Positions 33,149 to 41,057 of a DNA stretch of 64,000 nucleotides are shown here, piece after piece. Position numbers and translations under genes: made by a program. The notes under the pieces are model-generated. The model did no database searches, was not told the DNA's origin, and saw nothing but the letters and a program-made list of their open reading frames with translations. Each line of letters starts with the position of its first letter. The stretch's first letter is position 1. The DNA is from Streptomyces kronopolitis (lineage in GTDB: Bacteria; Actinomycetota; Actinomycetes; Streptomycetales; Streptomycetaceae), in the NCBI RefSeq assembly GCF_014646275.1, contig NZ_BMND01000003.1, forward strand, positions 367,988 through 431,987. The letters are read 5' to 3'.

Positions 33149-34792
33149 TCAGCCGTCGGTCTCCGGCCGGGCCCGCGCCACCACCGCCGCGAGGTCCAGG
33201 GTGTGCGGCAGCGTGCCGAACGCCGCGCCCGCGTCGCCGCCGAGCCGGGAGGCGCAGAACGCGTCCGCGACCTCGGGCGGCGCGTGGCGCACCAGCAGCG
33301 AGCCCTGGAGCACCGTCGCCATCCGCTCCACCAGCCGCCGGGCCCGGGCCTCGATGCCCTCCAGATCGGCGAGTTCGGTGAGCATCGCCCGGATCGCCCG
33401 GTCCAGCCGGTGATCCGCGCCGCGCGCCGCCCCGATCTCGGTCAGGAACGCGTTCAGCGCCTCGGGCTCGCGCCGCAGGGCCCGCAGCACGTCCAGCGCC
33501 TGGACGTTGCCGGTGCCCTCCCAGATGGAGTTGACCGGCGCCTCGCGCAGCAGCAGCGGCAGCCCCGACTCCTCCACGTAGCCGTTGCCGCCCAGGCACT
33601 CCAGCGCCTCGGCCACCAGCGGGGTGCAGCGCTTGGTCACCCAGTACTTCGCCGCCGGGACCGCCAGCCGCAGGAAGTGCCGGTCCTGCTCGGTGCCGCC
33701 GTCGTACGCCGCCGCCAGCCGCAGCGCGAGGGTGGTCGCCGCCTCCGACTCCAGCGCCAGATCGGCCAGCACATTGCGCATCAGCGGCTGGTCGGTCAGC
33801 CGGCGGCCGAACGCCTCCCGATGGGCCGTGTGGTGCGTCGCCTGCGCCACCGCCTGCCGCATCAGCGCCGCCGAGGCGGTGACGCAGTCCAGCCGGGTGG
33901 CCGCCACCATCTCCAGGATCGTGGCCACCCCGCGCCCCTCCTCGCCGACCCGGCGGGCCCAGGTCCCGCCGTCGAACTCCACCTCCGCCGACGCGTTCGA
34001 GCGGTTGCCGAGCTTGTCCTTGAGCCGCTGGATGCGCAGCGCGTTGCGGCTGCCGTCCGGCAGCACCCGGGGCAGCAGGAAGCAGGTGAGCCCTCCGGGC
34101 GCCCGGGCCAGTACCAGGAAGGCGTCCGACATCGGCGCCGAACAGAACCACTTGTGCCCGGTGAGGAGGTATTCGCCCGGTGCGGCCAGCGGCTCGGCGC
34201 GGGTGGTGAGGGACCGTACGTCGCTGCCGCCCTGCTTCTCCGTCATGGCCATCCCGGCCAGCGCCCCGCCCTTCCCGGCGGCCGGCCGCAGCTCCCGGTC
34301 GTAGATCCGCGAGGTCAGCAGCGGCTCCCACTCGGCCGCCAGCTCCGGCTCGGCGCGCAGCGCCGGCACCGCCGCGTGGGTCATCGACAGCGGACAGCCG
34401 TGCCCCGCCTCCGCCTGCGTCCACACCAGGAAGCCGGCGGTGCGCCGGACATGGCCGTCGGGCCGGGTCCAGGCGCCGGTGAGCCCGGCCGTCACGGCGT
34501 GGCCGAGCAGCCGGTGCCACGCCGGGTGGAACTCCACCTCGTCGATGCGGTGGCCGTAGCGGTCATGGGTGTGCAGGACCGGGGGGTGGGCGTTGGCCTG
34601 CTCGCCCCACTGCCGGGCCTGCGCGGAGCCGGCCGCCCGGCCCAGGGTGTCCAGCTCGGCGCGGACCTCGTCGAGCCGTGCCGCGCCGACGTGCCGGGCG
34701 ATGCCCTCGGTGAGGGCCGGGTCGCTGGCGAAGACGTTGTATCCGACCAGCGGCGGGGGCTGGTTCGTGACGGTGTGAGTGGTGGCTGCCAT
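33149..34792 (-). CDS. Acyl-CoA dehydrogenase family protein (AidB-like)
   Basis: A 547-residue flavoprotein of the AidB branch of acyl-CoA dehydrogenases. [10 protein letters not shown] and [17 protein letters not shown] form the FAD/substrate core, and [18 protein letters not shown] and [31 protein letters not shown] are hallmark blocks. It may act in branched-chain acyl metabolism or alkylation protection; not decided by sequence. The ATG follows a TACCGT -10 by 7 nt and has no ribosome site, so it is probably leaderless. Only 18 nt separate its start from the divergent BrkB gene. Confidence 0.9.
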   Translation of the reverse strand: [547 protein letters not shown]

Positions 34793-34799
34793 GCCCGAT

Positions 34800-34805
34800 A
34801 CGGTA
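34800..34805 (-). promoter_or_regulatory. Putative -10 box of leaderless acyl-CoA dehydrogenase gene
   Basis: TACCGT on the minus strand, then 7 nt, then the ATG. It touches the ribosome site (AAGGAG, 34805-34810) of the divergent BrkB gene on the other strand. Confidence 0.45.
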
Positions 34806-34810
34806 AGGAG

Positions 34811-35905
34811 GTGCAGTCGGCAAACGAACCAACCGAGCGGCCCGCGGGGCGCCTGACCAAGGCCCGTGCCCTCTACCGCAATGTCTCCAAGCGCCGGCTG
34901 GCGTGGCTCCTGCTCAAGGACACCGTCGACTCCTGCATGAAGTACCGCGTCACGGGGCTGGCCGCGGAGGCCGCGTTCTGGAGCCTGCTGTCGCTGCCCC
35001 CGCTGATCCTCGGGCTCCTCGGTGTGCTGGGCTACACGCAGGAGTGGATCGGGCACGACACCCTCGACAACGTCCGCCGGCACATCCTGACCGGCGCCGG
35101 CACCGTGCTCTCCAGCCGCGGCGTGAACGAGATCGCCCGGCCGCTGCTGCACGACGTGTTCACCGGCCGCCGCCCTGACGTCATCTCCATCGGCTTCGCC
35201 ATCGCCCTGTGGTCGGGCTCCCGGGCGATGAACGTCTTCGTCGACACCATCACCATCATGTACGGCCTCGACGGCCGCCGCGGCATCGTGCGGACCCGGC
35301 TGCTGGCGTTCGCGCTGTACCTCGCCGCGCTCGTCGTCGGCGCCGTGTCCCTGCCGCTGATGGTCGCCGGGCCCGACACCGTCGTGAGCTGGCTGCCGGC
35401 CGGCGAGCAGATCATCCGGGCGCTGTACTGGCCGGTCGTCCTGCTCCTGTCGGTCGCCTTTCTCACCACGCTCTACCACGCGTCCGTGCCGGTCCGTTCG
35501 CCCTGGCCGGAGGATATTCCGGGCGCGGTGGTCGCCCTGGGCATGTGGGTGCTCGGCAGCTTCCTGCTCCGCCTCTACCTCACCTCGACGGTCGAGGGCC
35601 CCACGATCTACGGCTCGTTGGCCGCGCCGGTCGCGGTCCTGCTGTGGATCGGGGTGTCCGCCTTCGCGGTGCTGGTCGGCGCCGCGATGAACGCCTCGCT
35701 GGATCGCGTATGGCCCTCGGTGGCCACGGCCGCGGCCCGCGAGGAAGCCGCCCGCCGGCTGGAGGCCAAGGCGGCGAAGGCGGGCGCGGGGGAGCCCGGC
35801 AAGGGCGTGGACAGTGGCGAGCGGCACCGGGACGGCGGACCGGACGGGGCCGGCGGCGAGGAGCCCGGCACGGACGGGGGCGACGGCGGCCGCCGCGACG
35901 GCTGA
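34811..35905 (+). CDS. YihY/virulence factor BrkB family membrane protein
   Basis: A 364-residue inner-membrane protein. The family core AAEAAFWSLLSLPPLILGLLG opens the first span, and about five more follow (LLAFALYLAALVVGAVSLPL, ALYWPVVLLLSVAFL, AVVALGMWVLGSFLL, IYGSLAAPVAVLLWIGVSAFAVLVGA). The C-terminal 60 residues are Ala/Glu/Gly-rich and cytosolic. The transported molecule, if any, is not known. Start is taken at GTG 34811, where homologues begin with VQ/MQ, although the AAGGAG site abuts the codon with no spacing. Confidence 0.88.
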   Translation: MQSANEPTERPAGRLTKARALYRNVSKRRLAWLLLKDTVDSCMKYRVTGLAAEAAFWSLLSLPPLILGLLGVLGYTQEWIGHDTLDNVRRHILTGAGTVLSSRGVNEIARPLLHDVFTGRRPDVISIGFAIALWSGSRAMNVFVDTITIMYGLDGRRGIVRTRLLAFALYLAALVVGAVSLPLMVAGPDTVVSWLPAGEQIIRALYWPVVLLLSVAFLTTLYHASVPVRSPWPEDIPGAVVALGMWVLGSFLLRLYLTSTVEGPTIYGSLAAPVAVLLWIGVSAFAVLVGAAMNASLDRVWPSVATAAAREEAARRLEAKAAKAGAGEPGKGVDSGERHRDGGPDGAGGEEPGTDGGDGGRRDG

Positions 35906-35965
35906 GCCGGACGCGGGCGTGCCACACCCGGCCGCCCCGGGCTCAGCCCCGGCCCCGGAACGGGC

Positions 35966-37060
35966 TCAGGGCTCCTCCCGGTGACGGACCAGCAGCATCG
36001 CCGCGTCGTCGTGCAGCGGGCCCTCGGCGTGCTCGACGAGGTCCTCGCGCACCGCGCGCAGCGCGGCCTCCGGGTCGGGGTCCTTCAGCAGGGCGGCGCG
36101 CTCGTCGAGGGGGTAGAAGCGGCCCGCCGCGTCGCGCGCCTCGCTGACCCCGTCGGTGTAGAAGAGCATCTGGTCACCGGGTGCGAACGGCACCGTGTAG
36201 GGGACCGGCGCCCCGGCGCCCTGGAGGGTGAGGAGGCCCAGCGGCAGGGCGCGGTCGGGCGGGGCGGCGAAGGCGACCGTGCCGGCCGGGCGGACCACCA
36301 GCGGCGCCGGGTGGCCGAAGTTCAGCAGGGTGGCCCGCGGACCGTCACCGATCTCGGCCAGCACCGCGGTGACGAACCGTTCGCCCGCCAGATGGCGGTT
36401 CAGCGCCCGCTCGACCCGCTCCCCGACTGCCGGCAGGTCCGGTTCGTCGTGCGCCGCCTCCCGGAAGGCGCCCAGCACCACCGCCGCGCTCTCCACGGCC
36501 TCCAGGCCCTTGCCCTGCACATCGCCGACGATGATCCGGACCCCGGCGGGCGAGGTCACCACCTCGTACAGGTCGCCGCCTATCCGGGCCTCGGCCACCG
36601 CCGAGGTGTAGGAGACCGCGATCCGCAGCGGGCCCGCGCCGCGCGGCACCGGCCGCAGCAGGACCCGCTGGGCCACCTCGGCGATCGAACGGACGCTGGC
36701 GAGTTCCGCCTCGCGGCGCTGGCGCATCACCGCGGCGACCACCCCGGCCGCCGTCACCCCGGCCACCGACAGCAGGGCGGTCAGCCCGCGCCGGCTCTCG
36801 AACAGGCCGTTGTAGACGCCCAGACCGACGCAGAGCACGGCCGCCGCCAGCCCGACCACGGCGGTGCGCCGCCAGCCGCCGACCAGCCCGGCGAACGCCG
36901 GTCCCAGGGACACCAGGGGGAGGAAGCCGACCCCCGGGCCCGCGGTGAGGTCGACCGCGCTGACCACGGCCATCACCGCGTAGGGCAGCACGGCCAGCAC
37001 ACGGGAGCCGGTGCGCTGCTCCCCGTTCTCCACGGCCAAGGTGTTCTCCGACGGTGTCAT
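35966..37060 (-). CDS. Membrane-anchored PP2C/SpoIIE-type serine phosphatase
   Basis: A 364-residue protein. Four to five membrane spans (residues about 25-115: VLAVLPYAVMAVVSAVDL onward) precede a SpoIIE domain with the metal-binding IGGDLYEVV, VGDVQGKGLEA, FYTDGVSEARD and DDAAMLLV. Such phosphatases usually act on phosphorylated anti-anti-sigma factors in stress signalling. No partner kinase or STAS gene is adjacent. Start ATG at 37060 has no clear ribosome site. Confidence 0.88.
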   Translation of the reverse strand: MTPSENTLAVENGEQRTGSRVLAVLPYAVMAVVSAVDLTAGPGVGFLPLVSLGPAFAGLVGGWRRTAVVGLAAAVLCVGLGVYNGLFESRRGLTALLSVAGVTAAGVVAAVMRQRREAELASVRSIAEVAQRVLLRPVPRGAGPLRIAVSYTSAVAEARIGGDLYEVVTSPAGVRIIVGDVQGKGLEAVESAAVVLGAFREAAHDEPDLPAVGERVERALNRHLAGERFVTAVLAEIGDGPRATLLNFGHPAPLVVRPAGTVAFAAPPDRALPLGLLTLQGAGAPVPYTVPFAPGDQMLFYTDGVSEARDAAGRFYPLDERAALLKDPDPEAALRAVREDLVEHAEGPLHDDAAMLLVRHREEP

Positions 37061-37137
37061 GTGAGGTGAGCGGACAGGGGACCGCCGGCCGTCGGACCGT
37101 TCGCACCGTCCGGAAGCTCCCCCGACCCCCGGCCTGA

Positions 37138-37154
37138 GCATATGCAGCATATGC
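37138..37154. promoter_or_regulatory. Tandem GCATATGC palindromes
   Basis: The 8-bp palindrome GCATATGC occurs twice (37138-37145 and 37147-37154), separated by one A, so the whole forms a larger symmetric element 78 bp upstream of the phosphatase ATG. It is unusual in such GC-rich DNA and looks like an operator. Confidence 0.45.
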
Positions 37155-37240
37155 CGTACCGAAATACCTCGAATGCGCCCTGTTACCGAATTGCAGTGGC
37201 CAAGGCATGACCGCCTCGCGGGGGCCGCGGATCTTACGGA

Positions 37241-37253
37241 CCCGTGACACGGG
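37241..37253. promoter_or_regulatory. Palindrome before epimerase promoter
   Basis: CCCGTG-A-CACGGG is a perfect 6-bp palindrome centred 41 bp upstream of the epimerase -10 box. It is a possible operator for the sugar cluster; no regulator gene is next to it. Confidence 0.35.
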
Positions 37254-37287
37254 GCTCTGTGCACGGGCCGGAAGGCCCCCCGCCGCT

Positions 37288-37293
37288 TAGCGT
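37288..37293 (+). promoter_or_regulatory. -10 box of leaderless epimerase gene
   Basis: TAGCGT, 7 nt, then ATG at 37301. No ribosome site is present between, so the message probably starts at or next to the A of the start codon. Confidence 0.55.
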
Positions 37294-37300
37294 GACCGGC

Positions 37301-38401
37301 ATGCGTGTATTGGTCACCGGCGGCGCCGGCTTCATCGGATCGCAGGTTGTCGAGGCGCTCCTGGCGCGCGGACACGAGCCCGTCGTGCTCGACGCGCTGC
37401 TGCCCTCGGCGCACCCCACACCCCCGCCCGCACACCCGGACGTGCGGCGGTTCGTCGCCGACGTCCGCGACCGGGCGGCGGTCGACACGGCGCTCGACGG
37501 GGTGCAGGCGGTCTGCCACCAGGCCGCGATGGTCGGCCTGGGCAAGGACTTCGCGGACGCGCCCGACTACGTGAGCTGCAACGACCTGGGCACCGCGGTG
37601 CTGCTCGCCGCGATGGCCGGGGCCGGGGTGCGGCACCTGGTGCTGGCCGGGTCGATGGTGGTCTACGGGGAGGGGCGCTACACCTGCCCCGTCCACGGCA
37701 CGGTGCGCCCCGGGCCGCGGGCCGAGGCCGAGCTGGCGGCCGGACGCTTCGAGCCGCGCTGCCCGCGGTGCGGCGCGCAGCTGCGGCCGGGGCTGGTCGG
37801 CGAGGACGCGCCCACCGACCCGCGCAACGTCTACGCGGCGACCAAGCTGGCCCAGGAGCACCTGGCCGCCTCCTGGGCGCGCGCCTGCGGCGGCCGGGCC
37901 GTCTCGCTGCGCTACCACAACGTCTACGGGCCCGGGATGCCGCGCGACACCCCGTACGCGGGGGTGGCCTCCTTCTTCCGCTCGGCGCTTGCCCGCGGGC
38001 AGTCGCCGACGGTCTACGAGGACGGCGGCCAGCGGCGGGACTTCGTCCATGTGCGGGATGTCGCGGCGGCCAACGCGGTGGCGCTCGCGGCCCTGCCGGA
38101 CCGGGCCCCGGGCACGCTGACCGCGTACAACACCGGCAGCGGAGTGCCGCACACCGTGGGCGAGATGGCGCGGACCCTGGCCGCGGCGTGCGACGGGCCG
38201 CCGCCCGTGGTCACCGGGGAGTACCGGCTCGGCGATGTACGGCACATCACCGCCTCGTCCCGGCGGATCGCCGACGACCTCGGCTGGCGGGCGCTGACCG
38301 GATTCGCCGACGGCATGGCGGAGTTCGCCCGCGAGGGCATGCGGGCGGCCCGGCCCGCGGAGCCCGCGCCGTCCGCGTGTCCCACCCAACCGATGTCCTG
38401 A
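37301..38401 (+). CDS. NAD-dependent epimerase/dehydratase
   Basis: A 366-residue extended-SDR sugar-nucleotide enzyme. MRVLVTGGAGFIGS binds NAD, AGSMVVYGEG holds the catalytic Ser, and YAATK the Tyr/Lys pair. An inserted Cys-rich loop (TCPVHG ... RCPRCGAQL) in the middle looks like a zinc knuckle and is not part of classic GalE. It opens a cluster with a GT2, a DUF2064 transferase and a methyltransferase, all in overlapping order, so it likely prepares a sugar nucleotide for a cell-envelope glycan or secondary product. Confidence 0.9.
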   Translation: MRVLVTGGAGFIGSQVVEALLARGHEPVVLDALLPSAHPTPPPAHPDVRRFVADVRDRAAVDTALDGVQAVCHQAAMVGLGKDFADAPDYVSCNDLGTAVLLAAMAGAGVRHLVLAGSMVVYGEGRYTCPVHGTVRPGPRAEAELAAGRFEPRCPRCGAQLRPGLVGEDAPTDPRNVYAATKLAQEHLAASWARACGGRAVSLRYHNVYGPGMPRDTPYAGVASFFRSALARGQSPTVYEDGGQRRDFVHVRDVAAANAVALAALPDRAPGTLTAYNTGSGVPHTVGEMARTLAAACDGPPPVVTGEYRLGDVRHITASSRRIADDLGWRALTGFADGMAEFAREGMRAARPAEPAPSACPTQPMS

Positions 38402-38430
38402 TGGCCCGCTTCCCCGCTGTAGGTGACGGC

Positions 38431-39150
38431 ATGACCCCTCCCCCTTCCCACGACTCCCGGCCCGGCTCGGTGGATGTCGTACTGCCCTGCCTCGACGAGG
38501 CCGCCGCGCTGCCGTGGGTGCTGGCCCGCATCCCGGACGGCTGGCGGGCGATCGTCGTGGACAACGGCTCCACCGACGGCTCCGCGGAGATCGCCCGCGG
38601 CCTGGGCGCCACCGTGGTGCACGAGCCGCGCCGCGGCTTCGGCGCCGCCTGCCACGCCGGACTGCTGGCCGCCGACGCCGAGATCGTCTGCTTCTGCGAC
38701 TGCGACGCCTCCCTCGACCCGGCGCTGCTGGCCCCGTTCGTCCGGGCGGTCCGCGACGGCGACAGCGACCTGGTGCTCGGCCGCCGCCGCCCCGAGTCGG
38801 CCGGCGCCTGGCCGCTGCACGCCCGCCTCGGCAACATCGCGCTGGCCCGGATGCTGCGCCGGCGCACCGGGCTGCGGCTGCACGACCTCGGCCCGCTGCG
38901 CGCCGCCCGGCGCGCCGGACTGCTCGGCCTCGACCTGACCGACCGCCGCAGCGGCTACCCGCTGCAGATGGTCGTCCGGGCCGCCGACGCCGGCTGGCGC
39001 GTCGAGGAGCGCCCGGTGCCCTACCTGCCGCGCGCCGGCCGCTCGAAGGTCACCGGCACCTGGCGCGGCACCTGGCACGCGGTGCGCGACATGCGCGCCG
39101 TGCTGCGGCAGCCGCCGCTGCCCACCCGCGTCGAGGAGAGGGTCCGATGA
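38431..39150 (+). CDS. Glycosyltransferase family 2 protein
   Basis: A 239-residue GT-A transferase. VDVVLPCLDEAAALPWVLARIP, VVDNGSTDGSAEIARGLGA and CFCDCDASLDP (the DxD metal site) are clear. It has no membrane span and resembles dolichyl-phosphate-sugar synthase-like enzymes. I prefer the ATG at 38431; an ATG at 38401 in the same frame overlaps the epimerase stop (TGATG) and would add ten residues. It is coupled to the next gene by ATGA. Confidence 0.88.
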   Translation: MTPPPSHDSRPGSVDVVLPCLDEAAALPWVLARIPDGWRAIVVDNGSTDGSAEIARGLGATVVHEPRRGFGAACHAGLLAADAEIVCFCDCDASLDPALLAPFVRAVRDGDSDLVLGRRRPESAGAWPLHARLGNIALARMLRRRTGLRLHDLGPLRAARRAGLLGLDLTDRRSGYPLQMVVRAADAGWRVEERPVPYLPRAGRSKVTGTWRGTWHAVRDMRAVLRQPPLPTRVEERVR

Positions 39151-39812
39151 CCGGGTCCGCGACGCCGGCACCACCCGGGCCGACCACGGTCCTGGTCATC
39201 GCCAAGGAACCGGTGCCCGGCCGGGTCAAGACCCGCCTCACCCCGCCCTACACCCCGCAGCAGGCCGCCGGGCTGGCCGAAGCCGCGCTGTACGACACCC
39301 TCCAGTCCGTCCGCGCGATGCCCGCCCGGCGGCGGGTGGTCGTCCTGGACGGCCGCCCGGGCAGCTGGCTGCCGGCCGGCTTCGAGGTCCGGCCGCAGTG
39401 CGCCGGCGGACTCGACGAGCGGCTGGCCGCGGCCTTCGCCGGCAGCACCGGCCCCACCGTGCTCATCGGCATGGACACCCCCCAGGTCACCCCCCAACTC
39501 CTCGCCCCCGCACTGGACCCCGGCGCCTGGGACGACTGCGACGCCTGGTTCGGGGCGGCCGACGACGGCGGGTTCTGGGCGCTCGGCCTGGCCGCCCCCG
39601 ACCCCCGGCTGCTGCGCGGCGTCCCGATGTCCACCGACCGCACCGGCGCCGCCCAGCGCGCCCGGCTGACTGCCGCCGGACTCCGGGTGCGGGAGCTGCC
39701 GCCGCTGCGCGATGTCGACACCGCGGCCGATGCCGCGCACGTCGCGGCCGCGGCACCGGACGGACGCTTCGCCGCCACCCTGGCACGCCTGACGGAAGGC
39801 ACCGGACGATGA
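39147..39812 (+). CDS. DUF2064 (TIGR04282) family glycosyltransferase-like protein
   Basis: A 221-residue protein with LVIAKEPVPGRVKTRLTPP at the N-terminus and IGMDTPQVTPQLL and DDGGFWALGLA later, diagnostic of the family that resembles CofC-type nucleotidyltransferases. It nearly always travels with the preceding GT2 type, so the two likely act on one sugar product. ATG at 39147 overlaps the GT2 stop. Confidence 0.88.
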   Translation: MTGSATPAPPGPTTVLVIAKEPVPGRVKTRLTPPYTPQQAAGLAEAALYDTLQSVRAMPARRRVVVLDGRPGSWLPAGFEVRPQCAGGLDERLAAAFAGSTGPTVLIGMDTPQVTPQLLAPALDPGAWDDCDAWFGAADDGGFWALGLAAPDPRLLRGVPMSTDRTGAAQRARLTAAGLRVRELPPLRDVDTAADAAHVAAAAPDGRFAATLARLTEGTGR

Positions 39813-40558
39813 GCACCGCCCCGCCGCCCACCACCCGCACCGACCGCCCGCACCCGGTCTCCTGGGGCGCGGACCCCTACGCCGACGCGCTGCGCAGCGG
39901 CCGCGGCCCGCTGTTCCTGCGCCGCACCGACGGCTGGCTGCTGCCGCTGGAGGTCGAGCGCTGGTGCGCCCGGCCGGACGCCGCCGACCTGTCCGCGCTG
40001 CAACGCTGCGAGGGCGCCGTCCTCGACATCGGCTGCGGGCCCGGCCGGCTGGTCGCCGCGCTGCTGGCCCGCGGCCGGCGCGCGCTCGGCATCGACGTCA
40101 GCGCCGCCGCGGTGGCCCGCACCCTGGCGACCGGTGGCGCTGCGGTGTGTCGCTCGGTCTTCGACTCCCTTCCGGATGAAGGGAGTTGGGGTACCGCGCT
40201 GCTGCTCGACGGCAACATCGGCATCGGCGGCGACCCCGGCGCGCTGCTCGCCCGCAGCGCCGAACTGGTCGGCCGGGGCGGCCTCCTGATAGTGGAGACC
40301 ACCCCGGCGGACGTCGACGAACAGGTCCGGGTCCGGGTCGAGGGCGGCCCCCACGCCCCGGGCGGCGCGCCCCGGACGCCGGACGACACCTTTCCCTGGG
40401 CCCGGGTGGGCACCCCGGCGCTGCTGCGGTACGCGGCAGCGGCCGGGTGGAGCCCCCTTGAGCAGTGGACCGTCACCGGCCGGACGGATCAACCGCCGTC
40501 CGCCGAGCGCTGCTTCGTCTCGCTGCGCCGCCGGGACGCCGCGCGCAGCCGCCGCTGA
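39809..40558 (+). CDS. Class I SAM-dependent methyltransferase
   Basis: A 249-residue methyltransferase. VLDIGCGPGRLVAALLARG is the SAM-binding motif I, LGIDVS motif II, and LLIVETTP follows. ATG at 39809 overlaps the previous stop (ATGA). It would methylate the product of the upstream sugar enzymes. Its last 70 nt are overlapped by the 3' end of the convergent membrane-protein gene. Confidence 0.88.
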   Translation: MSTAPPPTTRTDRPHPVSWGADPYADALRSGRGPLFLRRTDGWLLPLEVERWCARPDAADLSALQRCEGAVLDIGCGPGRLVAALLARGRRALGIDVSAAAVARTLATGGAAVCRSVFDSLPDEGSWGTALLLDGNIGIGGDPGALLARSAELVGRGGLLIVETTPADVDEQVRVRVEGGPHAPGGAPRTPDDTFPWARVGTPALLRYAAAAGWSPLEQWTVTGRTDQPPSAERCFVSLRRRDAARSRR

Positions 40559-41055
40559 ACCGTACGGCACAGCAGCCACAGCGCGGACAGCGCGAACAGC
40601 CCGGCGGTGAGCAGCAGCCAGCGCGCCAGGAACTCCCCGCCGGGCAGCCCCGTCGTGGCCTCGTAGTGCGCCACCCACGCGGGGTCCGTCGAACCCGCGA
40701 TCAGCGGGAACCACACCAGCAACAGCAGCCCGGACACCGCGGCCGGGACCCGGACGTAGCCGGTACGGGCCCGGTGCCGGGTCCCCTCCGGCAGGCAGCG
40801 GACCAGCACCCGGTCGGCGGCCGCGTACAGCGGCAGCAGCACCAGGTCGTGCAGCAGCGCCGCCCCGGCGAACCACACCAGCACCAGCGGCCACTGCCCG
40901 CCCGCCAGCAGCCGCACCCCCGCATAGCCGGCGAGCGCGAACGAGGCGAGCATCAGCAGCAGATGCAGCGGCCCCTCGCCGTACCGCGGCCGGCGACCCG
41001 GCGCGCCCCCTGCCCCGGCTCCCCGCGCACGCCCCCGCACGAGCCGCTCCCGCAT
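40489..41055 (-). CDS. Four-span membrane protein of unknown function
   Basis: A 188-residue protein with four hydrophobic segments (LLLMLASFALAGYAGVRLLA, LVLVWFAGAALLHDLVLLPL, VSGLLLLVWFPLIAG, WLLLTAGLFALSALWLLC) between basic ends. No family is recognised. It starts 2 nt after the molybdo-oxidoreductase stop on the same strand, so the two are co-transcribed and may form one membrane complex. The 3' end overlaps the methyltransferase gene by 70 nt. Confidence 0.72.
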   Translation of the reverse strand: MRERLVRGRARGAGAGGAPGRRPRYGEGPLHLLLMLASFALAGYAGVRLLAGGQWPLVLVWFAGAALLHDLVLLPLYAAADRVLVRCLPEGTRHRARTGYVRVPAAVSGLLLLVWFPLIAGSTDPAWVAHYEATTGLPGGEFLARWLLLTAGLFALSALWLLCRTVQRRLRAASRRRSETKQRSADGG

Positions 41056-41057
41056 CC

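Noticed and set aside
33149..35827. Acyl-CoA dehydrogenase extended to 892 codons
   Set aside because: The extra N-terminal part is the shadow of the BrkB gene; the family begins at the ATG at 34792.
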